From Acinetobacter sp. Ver3 (lineage in GTDB: Bacteria; Pseudomonadota; Gammaproteobacteria; Pseudomonadales; Moraxellaceae), in NCBI RefSeq assembly GCF_000632455.1, contig NZ_JFYL01000006.1, positions 1 through 64,000 on the forward strand: 64,000 bases of DNA, given 5' to 3'. The notes beneath the pieces are model-generated. The model was not told the origin of the DNA, searched no databases, and saw only the letters and a program-made list of their open reading frames with translations. Of this stretch, positions 46,344 through 55,889 are shown one piece after another. The position numbers and the translations under genes are program-made. The first letter of the stretch is position 1, and each line of letters starts with the position of its first letter.

Positions 46344-46790
46344 CTATGGTGTAACTTGAATGAAAGGAATGGGTGAATCTGAATTGAATTTTATACCTGA
46401 GGTGGGTATAACATCCTTCAGTTTAAATTGATCTAAATGCTGATAAAACTGTTGGACTGCATGATCTAAAATGCCTTTCAAGCCACAGTCACTTCTTAAT
46501 ACGCATGGCGGGTTATGACACTCTACAATTTGCTGATCGCCTTGAAGTGTTCTCACTAAAGTCCCTAATGAGATATTCAAAGTTTGAGGGGCTAGACGTA
46601 TACCGCCACCTTTGCCTCGACTGGTCATTAGCCAATTTTGTTTTGCCATAAAGTGAACGATTTTCATGGCATGGTTTTCTGAGACCTGCAATTGGTTTGC
46701 CAGTTCTGCAATGGTATAAGGCAAGTCGCGAGGTTGTGCGACATACATCAATATACGCAGCGCATAGTCGGTAAATTTATTCAGTTGCAT
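46344..46790 (-). CDS. nsrR: nitric oxide-sensing repressor NsrR (Rrf2 family)
   Basis: A 148-residue Rrf2 regulator with an Fe-S cluster that is destroyed by NO. The winged helix is at about 1-70 (LNKFTDYALRILMYVA, SRGKGGGIRLA). The three cluster cysteines are Cys91, Cys96 and Cys102, the same numbers as in E. coli NsrR. It lies 106 bases downstream of the flavohemoglobin gene on the same strand, and an NsrR operator precedes that gene. Confidence 0.92.
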   Translation of the reverse strand: MQLNKFTDYALRILMYVAQPRDLPYTIAELANQLQVSENHAMKIVHFMAKQNWLMTSRGKGGGIRLAPQTLNISLGTLVRTLQGDQQIVECHNPPCVLRSDCGLKGILDHAVQQFYQHLDQFKLKDVIPTSGIKFNSDSPIPFIQVTP

Positions 46791-46825
46791 AGATCATCAT
46801 AAAAGATAGCTTATTTCCATCTTAA

Positions 46826-46857
46826 CATTGAAAGCCCCGTGAACGGAGCTTTCAATG
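46826..46857. other. hairpin between hmp-like gene and nsrR
   Basis: A 10-bp outer stem, 46826-46835 with 46848-46857, continues after one mismatch into CCG/CGG around a TGAA loop. No U tract follows on the minus transcript, so it may be a weak terminator, an attenuator lowering nsrR expression, or a processing element. Confidence 0.5.
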
Positions 46858-46896
46858 ATCTCTTAAAATCTTATTTCGGTTAAAGATTTAGATGAA

Positions 46897-47658
46897 TTAA
46901 TTTTTTAGTGGTGTAGATACCTCAACCACATCACCTACTTGATAGTGGTTTAATAAGATATTTGCCACAGAATATTCAGTTGCTTCATCTACCGCTTTTA
47001 CTGTGATTTGATACTGATCAGCTTGTGCAACATCAAAGCTAAATTGTTGTGGTTGGCGCATCTCTTGCCCCGGTACTTGGACTCGCACCGAAATATATTC
47101 ACCTGCTTCAGCCGTCGCAATGGTGTGACCGTCTTTGGCAGCTAAAGTGAAGGTTTTGGTGTTAGCTTCAGCTTCAATCGCTGTAATTTTAAATTCACGC
47201 CAGCCAGCCCAACCACCATTTTGTGCAGTCAAAGCTTCATATTTTGATTTTTCGACACCAATTAAAATGTCTGCCAATTGCATATACGCGGCTTTCCAAG
47301 CAGCAATCAGATCAGAGTCCATTGGCACATCTAATACTTCGCTGATTGAATGCAGAAGGTTTTCACCCACAATCGAGTATTGATCCGCTTGAATGTCTAA
47401 ACTTACGTGTTTAGTGGTAATTCGCTCAATCGCTTTTGCCAAAACTGTAGGATTTTCAATATTTTCAGCATATGCCAAAACAGCAGCAGCTAAAGCACGT
47501 GGCTGACGACCAGTACTTTGATGATCCATGTTAAATGTATTTTTTAACTCGGGGTTGTTGTTCAGCATGCGATTATAGAAATAGGTCGTAAGGGCAACAC
47601 CATTCTCACGCAGAACGGGAACAGTCGCTTTTACAAGTTCAATATGTTGTGGCGTCAT
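46897..47658 (-). CDS. flavohemoglobin lacking the NAD-binding domain
   Basis: A 253-residue homologue of nitric oxide dioxygenase Hmp (about 396 residues in E. coli). The globin part (1-138) keeps the functional residues: Tyr28 (B10), Gln52 (E7) and the haem-ligating His84 (F8) in TKHVSLDI. The reductase FAD domain follows (about 150-250), but the RQYSL flavin motif reads RQPQQFSF (201-208), and the protein stops at VEVSTPLKN where Hmp continues into its NAD(P)H domain. Only 106 bases separate the stop from nsrR, so no remnant remains. ATG 47658 matches the family start better than TTG 47667. NO scavenging with an external reductase, or NO/O2 sensing, are both possible. Confidence 0.85.
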   Translation of the reverse strand: MTPQHIELVKATVPVLRENGVALTTYFYNRMLNNNPELKNTFNMDHQSTGRQPRALAAAVLAYAENIENPTVLAKAIERITTKHVSLDIQADQYSIVGENLLHSISEVLDVPMDSDLIAAWKAAYMQLADILIGVEKSKYEALTAQNGGWAGWREFKITAIEAEANTKTFTLAAKDGHTIATAEAGEYISVRVQVPGQEMRQPQQFSFDVAQADQYQITVKAVDEATEYSVANILLNHYQVGDVVEVSTPLKN

Positions 47659-47680
47659 GAGCTTCAACTTTGGCTTTATT

Positions 47681-47707
47681 AAAAGATATATTTAAAATAC
47701 ATCTTTT
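47681..47707. promoter_or_regulatory. NsrR operator upstream of the flavohemoglobin gene
   Basis: A 27-base inverted repeat (13-1-13) with a single mismatched pair. Its core AAGATATATTT-A-AAATACATCTT fits the 11-1-11 NsrR consensus (AAGATGCATTT and its complement). It sits 22 bases before ATG 47658, overlapping the expected promoter. Confidence 0.85.
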
Positions 47708-47750
47708 AGGGTCGAGCTGCAATATGACTTGCATAGAAAACCTTAAAATA

Positions 47751-47778
47751 ATTATGGGATATTAAAATATCCCATAAT
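47751..47778 (-). terminator. terminator after the HerA-like gene
   Basis: A perfect 13-bp stem, 47751-47763 with 47766-47778, has a two-base AA gap. On the minus strand it is followed by TATTTTAAGG, a modest U tract. Confidence 0.7.
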
Positions 47779-47807
47779 GAAGTTAAAAATGATGGGTAAA
47801 GGGAGGG

Positions 47808-49358
47808 CTATTTTTTTCCAAATAATGAGCCCAGTAGACCGCGTACGATTTTTTTCCCAGTGCTTCCGCCGAGGCTTCGTGCAGCACTTTTAGCAAACGT
47901 ACCGACAATATCTTGGGTGAGTTTTTCGCGTTGTTTGGCTGCACGTTCTGCTTCTTTTTGTTGTTCACGGGCAAGGAGTTCTTGCTCTTTAGCAATTTGC
48001 TTCGCGTAGGCCTCTTGTTCCTTAGCTTGTTGTTTTGCTAACGCTTCTTGTTCGGCTTGTTGTTGACGCTGAACTACTTTGTTTTGCAGTATTTCAAAAG
48101 CACTTTCTCGATCAAGTACTTGCTCATAAACACCCGCAACCACACTGTTTGTCATGAGAGTCTTACGCTCTTCAAGCGTGATAGGTGTAAAAGATGAATA
48201 TGGGGGCATAACCCAACCGCGTTCAACCATTTGTGGCGTGCCTTTCTCATCTAGACAGCTAATTAGCGCTTCACCAACTGCCAACTCCGTAATGGCGTCC
48301 TGTACTTTGAATGCAGGATTGGGTCTAAAAGTATCAGCTGCAGTTTTTACTGCTTTTTGATCTTTTGGTGTGAAGGCGCGAAGTGCATGCTGAACACGGT
48401 TGCCCAGTTGTCCTAAAACACTTTCAGGTAAATCCAGCGGATTTTGGGTGACAAAATAAATACCTACTCCCTTAGAGCGGATTAAGCGTACCACTTGTTC
48501 GATCTTTTCTTGCAAACCAGAGCTGGCATTGTCAAACAGTAAATGAGCTTCATCGAAGAAAAATACCAATTTCGGTTTATCCATATCACCGACTTCAGGT
48601 AATTGTTCAAACAGTTCGGAAAGCATCCACAGTAAGAAAGTAGCATAAAGCTTTGGTGTGTTCATTAATTTATCGGCAGCGAGCAAATTAATATTGCCGT
48701 GACCTTGTGCATCGGTTTGGATAAAATCCATGAGGTCTAATGCAGGCTCACCAAAAAATTGATCACCGCCTTGATCGGACAGTGCTAGCAAATTACGTTG
48801 GATTGCACCCAAGCTGGCAGGAGAAAGATTGCCGTATTCTGCTTTAAAGTCAGCTGCATGCTCAGTCACATAAGTGATCATCGCCTTGAGGTCTTTAAAG
48901 TCGATCAGTAATAAACCTTGATCATCCGCAATGCGGAAAATCGCAGAAAGCACACCTTCTTGGGTATCATTCAAATTCAGCATTCGGGCTAAAAGCAATG
49001 GACCAATTTCTGATACTGTAGTCCGAATCGGATGACCTTGTTCGCCAAATAAATCCCAAAAGACCACAGGTGATGCGCTAAATGGGATTGATTCAATATT
49101 GAGGCTCTTGATGCGTTCATCAAATTTTGAATTGCTTTCACCTGCTTTGGCAAGGCTCGAGACATCACCTTTTGCATCAGCTAAAAATACCGGCACACCA
49201 ATACGAGAAAAGTTTTCTGCCAAGACCTTTAAAGTGACTGTTTTGCCTGTTCCTGTTGCGCCGGCAATCAAGCCATGTCGGTTTGCCAGTTGCGAATGTA
49301 AAACAATCTCTTGGGATGTATCTGAGGTTTTTTTTGCGATGACAATTGGTGTGCCCAT
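47808..49358 (-). CDS. HerA-like ATPase (DUF853)
   Basis: A 516-residue AAA-like ATPase of the HerA/FtsK superfamily (DUF853). Walker A is GATGTGKT (33-40), Walker B is [12 protein letters not shown] near 268-279, and [25 protein letters not shown] is a sensor region. A long Gln/Glu/Ala/Lys-rich coiled coil occupies about 430-485, before a C-terminal [15 protein letters not shown]. The bacterial role is unclear; relatives act in DNA translocation or repair. AAGGAA precedes the start. It lies 12 bases after the PLP-enzyme gene on the same strand, so the two may be co-transcribed. Confidence 0.85.
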   Translation of the reverse strand: MGTPIVIAKKTSDTSQEIVLHSQLANRHGLIAGATGTGKTVTLKVLAENFSRIGVPVFLADAKGDVSSLAKAGESNSKFDERIKSLNIESIPFSASPVVFWDLFGEQGHPIRTTVSEIGPLLLARMLNLNDTQEGVLSAIFRIADDQGLLLIDFKDLKAMITYVTEHAADFKAEYGNLSPASLGAIQRNLLALSDQGGDQFFGEPALDLMDFIQTDAQGHGNINLLAADKLMNTPKLYATFLLWMLSELFEQLPEVGDMDKPKLVFFFDEAHLLFDNASSGLQEKIEQVVRLIRSKGVGIYFVTQNPLDLPESVLGQLGNRVQHALRAFTPKDQKAVKTAADTFRPNPAFKVQDAITELAVGEALISCLDEKGTPQMVERGWVMPPYSSFTPITLEERKTLMTNSVVAGVYEQVLDRESAFEILQNKVVQRQQQAEQEALAKQQAKEQEAYAKQIAKEQELLAREQQKEAERAAKQREKLTQDIVGTFAKSAARSLGGSTGKKIVRGLLGSLFGKK

Positions 49359-49370
49359 AATTATTCCTTT

Positions 49371-50573
49371 TTATTCGATCTTTTGTTGTTGCATTATTTT
49401 GAGTGCTTGTTGAATATCTTCTATCAAATCGTGAGGATGTTCCAGTCCTATACAAAAACGAACCAATATTCCTTCTTGTAAATGTGTATGTGCAAGCTCA
49501 CGCATTTGATCAATTTGATAGAGCATTACTAAACTCACTGGGCCACCCCAGCTAAAACCTAATTTAAACAGGTGGAGAGCATCACAAAAATTGCGTATAT
49601 CTTGAAGATTATATTTTTTATCAAAAATTACGCTGATTAAACCTGCGCTTAATTCTGATATGCAAACTTCCTTCCAAAAAGTATGGCCTGCAGATTTTGG
49701 ATTGGCAGGGTGCAATACTTGTGCAAACTCATTTTGCTGTAGAAGCCAGCTTAATAAAGTTAGCGCTGATTTAGATTGGTGCGTATAACGGAGTTCCATT
49801 GAGGATAGGCTGCGCTGAATCTGTGCGGTGTCATCGCCTGATATAGAAATCCCTTGAATTGCATGCATGCGAAATAGCTTGTGGTATAAATCCTTGTTTT
49901 TTGTTACGACACTCCCCATGAGAATGTCACCACCACCGCTTGGATATTTGGTGAGTGCATGGACGGTGATATCGACTGCTAAGTGTTCTGTACCAAAATC
50001 AAAAGCATTAAAAGCTAGACCCGCTCCCCAAGTATTATCAAGTGCGGTAAGGATCTTATGCGTTTGAGCTTTTTTGACCAGATTCGTTAAATCTGGAAAT
50101 TCGAGTGTTACAGATCCTGCAGCCTCTAACCAAATTAACTTAGCTTTATCACTGGGTTTAAAGCTCTCAACATCAATTGGGTTATAGACCTTAACGGCAA
50201 TACCATAACGTGATTCTAGGTTTCGCAAATGCTCCATATTTGGACTGTAAATATTGTCCGCGACCCAAACTTCATCACCATGTGCTAAAAAACAAGAATT
50301 CACCAAGTTGATTGCAGAGAGTCCGCTTGGTGCAAGTAGACAGTATTCTCCGCCTTCTAATTGTGCAATATTGTCGCCTAGCGTAAACGTGGTAGGGGTG
50401 CCATGTGTTCCGTAACTATAGTCATAAGCATCGGTCCAATGGCGATTGAAAAGAGCATCGGTATTTTCAAAAATAATCGTTGATGCACGATAAATAGGGG
50501 GTTGAATACTATTTAAAAGTTGAGGTGCTTTTCTAGGGCTATGTATGAGTTGAGTTTGCGTATTTATTTTCAC
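49371..50573 (-). CDS. metC: cystathionine beta-lyase-like PLP enzyme
   Basis: A 400-residue Cys/Met-metabolism PLP enzyme. The family's YSYGTHGTPT (Tyr-x-Arg/Tyr-Gly substrate loop), GGEYCLLAPSGLSA, the cofactor-binding LDNTWGAGL and the Schiff-base lysine in HALTKYPSGGGDILMGS are visible. The likely reaction is cystathionine to homocysteine, pyruvate and ammonia. The start is GTG 50573, with AGGT six bases upstream. The symbol is by family; a role as a C-S lyase on another substrate is possible. Divergent from the amidotransferase gene. Confidence 0.82.
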   Translation of the reverse strand: MKINTQTQLIHSPRKAPQLLNSIQPPIYRASTIIFENTDALFNRHWTDAYDYSYGTHGTPTTFTLGDNIAQLEGGEYCLLAPSGLSAINLVNSCFLAHGDEVWVADNIYSPNMEHLRNLESRYGIAVKVYNPIDVESFKPSDKAKLIWLEAAGSVTLEFPDLTNLVKKAQTHKILTALDNTWGAGLAFNAFDFGTEHLAVDITVHALTKYPSGGGDILMGSVVTKNKDLYHKLFRMHAIQGISISGDDTAQIQRSLSSMELRYTHQSKSALTLLSWLLQQNEFAQVLHPANPKSAGHTFWKEVCISELSAGLISVIFDKKYNLQDIRNFCDALHLFKLGFSWGGPVSLVMLYQIDQMRELAHTHLQEGILVRFCIGLEHPHDLIEDIQQALKIMQQQKIE

Positions 50574-50660
50574 AATTTACCTGTATAAACCGTCATTTTA
50601 TAACTAACAAAACATACTACTAAAAAACTGCATAGCTGTGCTTTGTTTAAAATTATTTAA

Positions 50661-50674
50661 CAACCTATAGGTTG
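50661..50674. promoter_or_regulatory. 14-bp perfect palindrome, possible operator
   Basis: CAACCTATAGGTTG is perfectly symmetric and lies between the divergent metC-like and amidotransferase genes, where a repressor or activator could control both. No regulator gene is adjacent, so the cognate protein is unknown. Confidence 0.4.
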
Positions 50675-50725
50675 GCTTCATTTTTGCAACTGCTAGTGCA
50701 ATATAAGAAAAGTTCGGGTTGGAAA

Positions 50726-51484
50726 ATGAAGCCATTAAAAGTGCATTACTTTCAGCATATTGCTGGTGAAGGGTTCGGAAGTTGTTATGAATATTTAAAA
50801 TCAATTGGAGCACAAATTAGTGCTACGGAGTTTTTTGCATTACCTGTTGAGATGGCATTAGAAATCGAGGCGTTACCAGCAATTGAAGATATTGATTTAC
50901 TAATCATCATGGGTGGAGCAATGAGTGTAAATGATGAGGCAAATTATCCATGGCTAAAAATAGAAAAAAGATGGATCCGTCGATATTTATCACTAGGCAA
51001 GCCTGCAATTGGTTTGTGTCTCGGAGGTCAGCTTATAGCCAATGCTTTGGGAGCAAGTGTACGTTTAAATGAACAACAAGAGTTAGGTTGGACTAATGTC
51101 TTCAGAACTCAACATGGTTTATCAGATTACTTTGAAATACCTAAAGAATTGGAAATAATGCAATGGCACAGTGAGACTTTTGAGATTCCTAAAGGAGGCG
51201 TCAGACTGGCTGAAAATAATGTGTGTGCAAATCAAATGTACCAAATTGGAAAGAATGTGCTGGGTTTTCAGTTTCATCCAGAAATAACGCCGAAAGTTTT
51301 ACAAATGTATATTGAGAATGAAGAGCATGAGAAGGTATTTTCTGGCGCTTATGTACAATCTTTAGATACCTTAAAACAAACAAAAAAAACGAGGTTCCAA
51401 AAAGGGAATGAATTGCTGATCGATGCAATTAATTATGTATTGGGGTTCGGGCAGGGTGTACAAAAGAAAGCCGCCAACGCTTAA
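50726..51484 (+). CDS. class I glutamine amidotransferase-like protein
   Basis: A 252-residue stand-alone GATase1 protein. The nucleophile is in IGLCLGGQLIANALG and the other triad residues are in GFQFHPEIT (His, Glu). ATG 50726 gives the conserved start KPLKVHYFQHIAGEGFG; a TTG at 50672 overlaps the palindrome and is unlikely. The group contains GMP-synthase-like and gamma-glutamyl hydrolase-like enzymes with undefined substrates. It is not fused to a synthetase domain. Confidence 0.82.
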   Translation: MKPLKVHYFQHIAGEGFGSCYEYLKSIGAQISATEFFALPVEMALEIEALPAIEDIDLLIIMGGAMSVNDEANYPWLKIEKRWIRRYLSLGKPAIGLCLGGQLIANALGASVRLNEQQELGWTNVFRTQHGLSDYFEIPKELEIMQWHSETFEIPKGGVRLAENNVCANQMYQIGKNVLGFQFHPEITPKVLQMYIENEEHEKVFSGAYVQSLDTLKQTKKTRFQKGNELLIDAINYVLGFGQGVQKKAANA

Positions 51485-51514
51485 CCGTAAATTGAGAAAA
51501 AATGATAAATAGGT

Positions 51515-51543
51515 TTGCTTAACAGTTAAACAATCGTTATAAT
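51515..51543 (+). promoter_or_regulatory. S10 operon promoter
   Basis: TTGCTT (51515-51520) and TATAAT (51538-51543) are spaced exactly 17 bases, an excellent sigma-70 promoter, followed by GGGCGACC as a GC-rich discriminator. It would start the ribosomal transcript near 51550, giving a leader of about 170 bases. Confidence 0.75.
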
Positions 51544-51549
51544 GGGCGA

Positions 51550-51719
51550 CCCTTTGATATTAAGGGCTAAACAACGTTGATTGTTGTTTAGATCGTTACA
51601 GTCGTGGCATCGATCACGACCTTAGTGATTTTCACTGCCTCTGACACTTGCCTTGTTTTCGGACAGGGGGAGATGCGTCATGGGTGATTCTTTATATATT
51701 TGGCTTGGAGTTTACTGGT
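51550..51719 (+). promoter_or_regulatory. structured S10 operon leader
   Basis: Three consecutive hairpins are visible: 51567-51575 with 51583-51591 (9 bp), 51601-51606 with 51615-51620 (6 bp, GTCGTG/CACGAC) and 51651-51656 with 51663-51668 (6 bp, one G-U). GGAG at 51707-51710 is the rpsJ ribosome-binding site. In E. coli L4 binds the S10 leader and represses the operon; whether L4 recognises this leader is inference. Confidence 0.55.
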
Positions 51720-52031
51720 ATGTCTAACCAGAGAATCCGTATCCGTTTGAAGTCTTTTGATCACCGTTTAATTGATCAATCTTCTCAAGAGATCGTAGAA
51801 ACAGCAAAACGTACTGGCGCACAAGTTTGTGGTCCAATCCCGATGCCAACTCGCATCGAGCGTTTTAACGTTCTAACTTCACCGCACGTTAACAAAGACG
51901 CGCGTGATCAGTATGAAATCCGCACTTACAAGCGTTTGATCGACATCGTTCAACCTACAGACAAAACTGTAGATGCATTGATGAAATTAGATCTTGCAGC
52001 TGGTGTAGACGTTCAGATCGCATTGGGTTAA
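51720..52031 (+). CDS. rpsJ: 30S ribosomal protein S10
   Basis: 103 residues, opening [19 protein letters not shown]. It is a head-domain protein of the small subunit that also binds NusB in antitermination. The start is ATG 51720; upstream in-frame codons lie in the leader. First gene of the S10 operon. Residues near 53-57 (spectinomycin/tigecycline-associated loop in related bacteria) look normal. Confidence 0.98.
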   Translation: MSNQRIRIRLKSFDHRLIDQSSQEIVETAKRTGAQVCGPIPMPTRIERFNVLTSPHVNKDARDQYEIRTYKRLIDIVQPTDKTVDALMKLDLAAGVDVQIALG

Positions 52032-52090
52032 GGCTTTCGGTTAATTAACACTCTAAGTTAATTAAGCCGCTTTTTTAGAGGTTTATGCAC

Positions 52091-52729
52091 ATGGCTATTG
52101 GTTTAGTCGGTCGCAAGTGCGGTATGACACGTATCTTTACAGATGCTGGTGTTTCTGTACCTGTTACAGTGATTGAGGTTGATCCTAACCGCATCACTCA
52201 AATCAAAACGCTTGAAACTGATGGTTATCAAGCGATTCAAATCACTACTGGTGAACGTCGCGAATCTCGCGTTACTAATGCTCAGAAAGGTCACTTCGCT
52301 AAAGCGGGTGTTGCTGCTGGTCGTTTAGTTCAAGAGTTCCGTGTTACAGAAGCTGATCTTGAAGGTCGTGAAGTTGGCGGAACTATCGGTGTAGATTTGT
52401 TCACAGTGGGTCAAATCGTTGACGTAACTGGTCAGTCTAAAGGTAAAGGTTTCCAAGGTGGTGTTAAGCGTTGGAACTTCCGTACTCAAGACGCTACTCA
52501 CGGTAACTCTGTTTCTCACCGTGTTCTAGGTTCTACAGGTCAAAACCAGACTCCTGGTCGCGTATTCAAAGGCAAAAAAATGGCTGGCCATTTAGGTGCT
52601 GAACGCGTAACTACACAGGGTCTTGAAATCGTTGCTATCGATACAGAGCGTTCAGTTCTTGTAGTTAAAGGCGCGGTTCCTGGTGCTACCGGTGGTGACG
52701 TAACTGTTCGTCCTACTATCAAGGCTTGA
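52091..52729 (+). CDS. rplC: 50S ribosomal protein L3
   Basis: 212 residues from ATG 52091 ([16 protein letters not shown]); an ATG two codons earlier at 52085 is closer to the GAGG at 52077-52080 and is possible. One of the first proteins to bind 23S rRNA; its central loop ([26 protein letters not shown]) reaches toward the peptidyl-transferase centre and is intact, including the methylated Gln of GQNQTPG. Confidence 0.97.
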   Translation: MAIGLVGRKCGMTRIFTDAGVSVPVTVIEVDPNRITQIKTLETDGYQAIQITTGERRESRVTNAQKGHFAKAGVAAGRLVQEFRVTEADLEGREVGGTIGVDLFTVGQIVDVTGQSKGKGFQGGVKRWNFRTQDATHGNSVSHRVLGSTGQNQTPGRVFKGKKMAGHLGAERVTTQGLEIVAIDTERSVLVVKGAVPGATGGDVTVRPTIKA

Positions 52730-52740
52730 GGGGAAATAAC

Positions 52741-53343
52741 GTGAATTTAAATACTGTTTCCGGCTCTGCTGTTGAATTATCAGAAGTTGCGTTCGGTCGT
52801 GAATTCAATGAAGCTCTTGTACACCAAGTTGTTACAGCTTATTTAGCTGGTGGTCGTCAAGGTTCAAAAGCTCAGAAATCACGTGCAGACGTTTCTGGCG
52901 GTGGTAAAAAACCATTCCGTCAAAAAGGTACTGGTCGCGCTCGTGCTGGTTCTATTCGTAGCCCAATCTGGGTTGGCGGTGGTAAAACTTTTGCTGCTCG
53001 TCCACAAGACTGGTCTCAAAAAGTAAACCGTAAAATGTATCGCGGTGCTATGCAATGCATCCTAGCTGAACTTGTTCGTCAAGATCGCTTAGTTTTAGTT
53101 GAAGAGTTTGCTGTAGCTGCTCCAAAAACTAAAGAATTGCTTGCAAAACTTAACGACTTGAATGCTACTCGTGCATTAATCGTTACTGATGCTGTTGATG
53201 AGAACTTGTATCTAGCTGCTCGTAACCTTCCACACGTTGATGTGGTTGATGCTGCTGCTATCGATCCTGTTAGCTTGATCGCGTTCGATAAAGTTGTTAT
53301 GTCTGTAGCTGCTGCTAAGAAAATTGAGGTAGAACTCGGATGA
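52741..53343 (+). CDS. rplD: 50S ribosomal protein L4
   Basis: 200 residues, with a GTG start at 52741 and GAGGGG seven bases upstream. L4 lines the exit tunnel with its extended loop ([20 protein letters not shown], intact) and in E. coli represses its own operon through the S10 leader. It overlaps rplW by ATGA. Confidence 0.97.
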   Translation: MNLNTVSGSAVELSEVAFGREFNEALVHQVVTAYLAGGRQGSKAQKSRADVSGGGKKPFRQKGTGRARAGSIRSPIWVGGGKTFAARPQDWSQKVNRKMYRGAMQCILAELVRQDRLVLVEEFAVAAPKTKELLAKLNDLNATRALIVTDAVDENLYLAARNLPHVDVVDAAAIDPVSLIAFDKVVMSVAAAKKIEVELG

Positions 53344-53660
53344 ACAACGAACGTATCTATCAAGTCCTAAAAGGACCTGTATTCTCAGAAAAAGCACAAG
53401 TTTTAGGTGAAACTGCTGGTGTTCAAGTGTTTAAAGTTGCTATCGATGCAAACAAACTTGAAATCAAAAAAGCAGTTGAACAATTATTTGGTGTAGAAGT
53501 TGTTAAAGTTAACACGACTATCACTAAAGGTAAGACTAAACGCTTTGGTAAAACTATCGGACGTCGTTCTGATGTTAAAAAAGCATACGTCACCCTGAAA
53601 GCTGGCCAAGATGTAGAAATGGCTGACTTGGGCGATACCGCTGAAAGCACAGCGGAATAA
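53340..53660 (+). CDS. rplW: 50S ribosomal protein L23
   Basis: 106 residues. It sits at the tunnel exit and docks trigger factor and SRP. Recognisable by [12 protein letters not shown], the [16 protein letters not shown] strand-helix and [20 protein letters not shown]. The C-terminus is slightly extended ([12 protein letters not shown]). Its start overlaps the rplD stop. Confidence 0.97.
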   Translation: MNNERIYQVLKGPVFSEKAQVLGETAGVQVFKVAIDANKLEIKKAVEQLFGVEVVKVNTTITKGKTKRFGKTIGRRSDVKKAYVTLKAGQDVEMADLGDTAESTAE

Positions 53661-53671
53661 GGACGAGAATT

Positions 53672-54496
53672 ATGCCTATTCAAAAATGTAAGCCAACGTC
53701 TCCAGGACGTCGCTTTGTAGAGAAAGTCGTTCACGACCATCTTCACAAAGGTGCGCCTTATGCTCCGTTGGTAGAAGCTAAAAAACGTACTGGTGGTCGT
53801 AATAACAACGGTCACATTACTACACGTCACGTTGGTGGTGGTCACAAGCAACATTACCGTATTGTTGACTTTAAACGTAACAAAGATGGCATTCCTGCGA
53901 CTGTAGAGCGTATCGAATACGATCCTAACCGTACTGCACACATTGCATTAGTTTTGTATGCTGACGGTGAGCGTCGTTATATCATTGCGCCTAAAGGTCT
54001 ACGTGCTGGTGATAAAGTTCAATCTGGTAACGATGCTCCAATTCGTCCAGGTAACTGCTTACCACTTCGTAACATGCCTATCGGTTCTACTCTTCACAAT
54101 ATCGAGCTTAAAATCGGTAAAGGCGCTCAATTAGTGCGTTCTGCTGGTGCTTCTGCTCAGTTATTGGGTCGTGACGGTTCTTACGCAATTATTCGTCTAC
54201 GTTCTGGCGAAATGCGTAAAGTACACGTTGAATGTCGCGCAGTTCTTGGTGAAGTTTCTAACCAAGAAAGCAACTTACGTTCACTAGGTAAAGCTGGTGC
54301 TTCACGCTGGCGTGGTGTTCGTCCTACCGTTCGTGGTATGGCGATGAACCCGGTAGATCACCCGCATGGTGGTGGTGAAGGGCGTAACAAAGGTATTCAA
54401 CCTGTAAGCCCATGGGGTCAAAAAGCTAAAGGGTACAAGACACGTACCAATAAGCGTACGACTAAGATGATCATTCGCGACCGTCGCGTTAAGTAA
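53672..54496 (+). CDS. rplB: 50S ribosomal protein L2
   Basis: 274 residues, close to the universal length. A core 23S rRNA binder needed for subunit association and peptidyl transfer. The key [15 protein letters not shown] near the C-terminus is intact, including the conserved histidine. Confidence 0.98.
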   Translation: MPIQKCKPTSPGRRFVEKVVHDHLHKGAPYAPLVEAKKRTGGRNNNGHITTRHVGGGHKQHYRIVDFKRNKDGIPATVERIEYDPNRTAHIALVLYADGERRYIIAPKGLRAGDKVQSGNDAPIRPGNCLPLRNMPIGSTLHNIELKIGKGAQLVRSAGASAQLLGRDGSYAIIRLRSGEMRKVHVECRAVLGEVSNQESNLRSLGKAGASRWRGVRPTVRGMAMNPVDHPHGGGEGRNKGIQPVSPWGQKAKGYKTRTNKRTTKMIIRDRRVK

Positions 54497-54515
54497 CAAG
54501 TAAAGGAATCTGACA

Positions 54516-54791
54516 ATGCCTCGTTCTCTGAAAAAAGGCCCATTCGTCGATGCGCACTTGTTCGCTAAGGTTGAAGCGGCTATCGCGGCTAATAACCGTA
54601 AGCCGATCAAAACTTGGTCGCGTCGTTCGATGATCCTCCCGGATTTTGTTGGTTTAACAATTTCTGTACACAATGGTCGTAACCATGTTCCGGTAATCGT
54701 ATCTGAGCATATGGTTGGTCACAAGCTTGGTGAATTTGCACCGACTCGTACTTACCGTGGTCACGGTGTTGACAAGAAATCTAAACGTTAA
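54516..54791 (+). CDS. rpsS: 30S ribosomal protein S19
   Basis: 91 residues beginning [15 protein letters not shown], with [16 protein letters not shown] and [15 protein letters not shown]. It binds the head of 16S rRNA with S13, near the A site. AAAGGAA lies upstream of the ATG. Confidence 0.98.
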   Translation: MPRSLKKGPFVDAHLFAKVEAAIAANNRKPIKTWSRRSMILPDFVGLTISVHNGRNHVPVIVSEHMVGHKLGEFAPTRTYRGHGVDKKSKR

Positions 54792-54802
54792 TAGGTGCTA
54801 TG

Positions 54803-55132
54803 ATGGAAGTAACTGCTAAATTACGCGGTGCCGCTATCTCGGCACAAAAAGCTCGTTTGGTTGCAGACTTGATTCGCGGCAAATCTGTTGCGCACGCTCT
54901 TAACATCCTAAACTTCAGCAACAAAAAAGCTGCAGTTTTAGTTAAGAAAGCGTTGGAATCTGCGATTGCAAACGCTGAACATAATAACAGTTTAGATGTA
55001 GACGATCTTAAAGTTTCTACGATCTACGTTGATGAAGGCATGAGCCTTAAACGTATTTTGCCACGTGCTAAAGGCCGTGCAGATCGTATTACTAAGCGTA
55101 CTTGTCACATCACCGTTAAGGTAGGGGTTTGA
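54803..55132 (+). CDS. rplV: 50S ribosomal protein L22
   Basis: 109 residues from ATG 54803, favoured over the adjacent ATG 54800 because AGGTG ends five bases before it. The beta hairpin that lines the exit tunnel and confers macrolide resistance when altered ([16 protein letters not shown]) looks normal. Confidence 0.97.
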   Translation: MEVTAKLRGAAISAQKARLVADLIRGKSVAHALNILNFSNKKAAVLVKKALESAIANAEHNNSLDVDDLKVSTIYVDEGMSLKRILPRAKGRADRITKRTCHITVKVGV

Positions 55133-55133
55133 T

Positions 55134-55886
55134 ATGGGTCAGAAGGTTCATCCAATCGGTATCCGCCTAGGTGTTGTGAAACGTCATAACGCTAACTGGT
55201 ATGCGAATCCGAAACAATACGCTGAATACTTGCTTAAAGATCTTCAAGTTCGTGAGTTTTTGAACAAAAAACTTAAGAATGCGATGGTAAGCAATATTCT
55301 TATCGAGCGTCCAACAGGTGCTGCTAAAGTAACAATTAGCACTGCTCGTCCTGGTATCGTCATCGGTAAAAAAGGCGAAGACATTGAAAAATTACAGCGC
55401 GAACTTACCAACATTATGGGTGTTCCAGCGCAAGTAAGCATCAACGAAATTGATCGTCCAGATTTAGACGCTCGTCTAGTTGGTGAAGCAATTGCTTCTC
55501 AATTAGAAAAACGTGTAATGTTCCGTCGTGCTATGAAGCGTGCGGTTCAAAATACTATGCGTGCTGGTGCGAAAGGTATCAAAGTTGAAGTTTCTGGTCG
55601 TTTAGGCGGTGCAGAGATTGCACGTACTGAATGGTATCGTGAAGGTCGTGTACCTCTACATACTCTTCGTGCTGACATCGACTATTCAGCGGTTCGCGCA
55701 GAAACTACTTACGGTACGATCGGCGTTAAAGTTTGGATCTTCCGTGGTGAGATCTTGGGCGGCATGAAACAAGTCATGAACCCAGCTCCAGCTGAAGAAC
55801 GTCCAGCTAAACGTGGTCGCGGTCGTGGTGAAGGTCAAGAGCGTCGTGGTCGTCGCAATGATCGTTCTGCTGAAAAAGGAGAATAA
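55134..55886 (+). CDS. rpsC: 30S ribosomal protein S3
   Basis: 250 residues. The KH domain [14 protein letters not shown] is intact; the protein forms part of the mRNA entry channel. The C-terminal tail (after about 215) is RG-rich ([18 protein letters not shown]), longer and more basic than in E. coli. It starts one base after the rplV stop. Confidence 0.97.
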   Translation: MGQKVHPIGIRLGVVKRHNANWYANPKQYAEYLLKDLQVREFLNKKLKNAMVSNILIERPTGAAKVTISTARPGIVIGKKGEDIEKLQRELTNIMGVPAQVSINEIDRPDLDARLVGEAIASQLEKRVMFRRAMKRAVQNTMRAGAKGIKVEVSGRLGGAEIARTEWYREGRVPLHTLRADIDYSAVRAETTYGTIGVKVWIFRGEILGGMKQVMNPAPAEERPAKRGRGRGEGQERRGRRNDRSAEKGE

Positions 55887-55889
55887 TCC

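Noticed and set aside
53423..53941. 172-codon antisense frame over rplW and rplB
   Set aside because: A long antisense frame forced by ribosomal-gene codon bias; no start signals.
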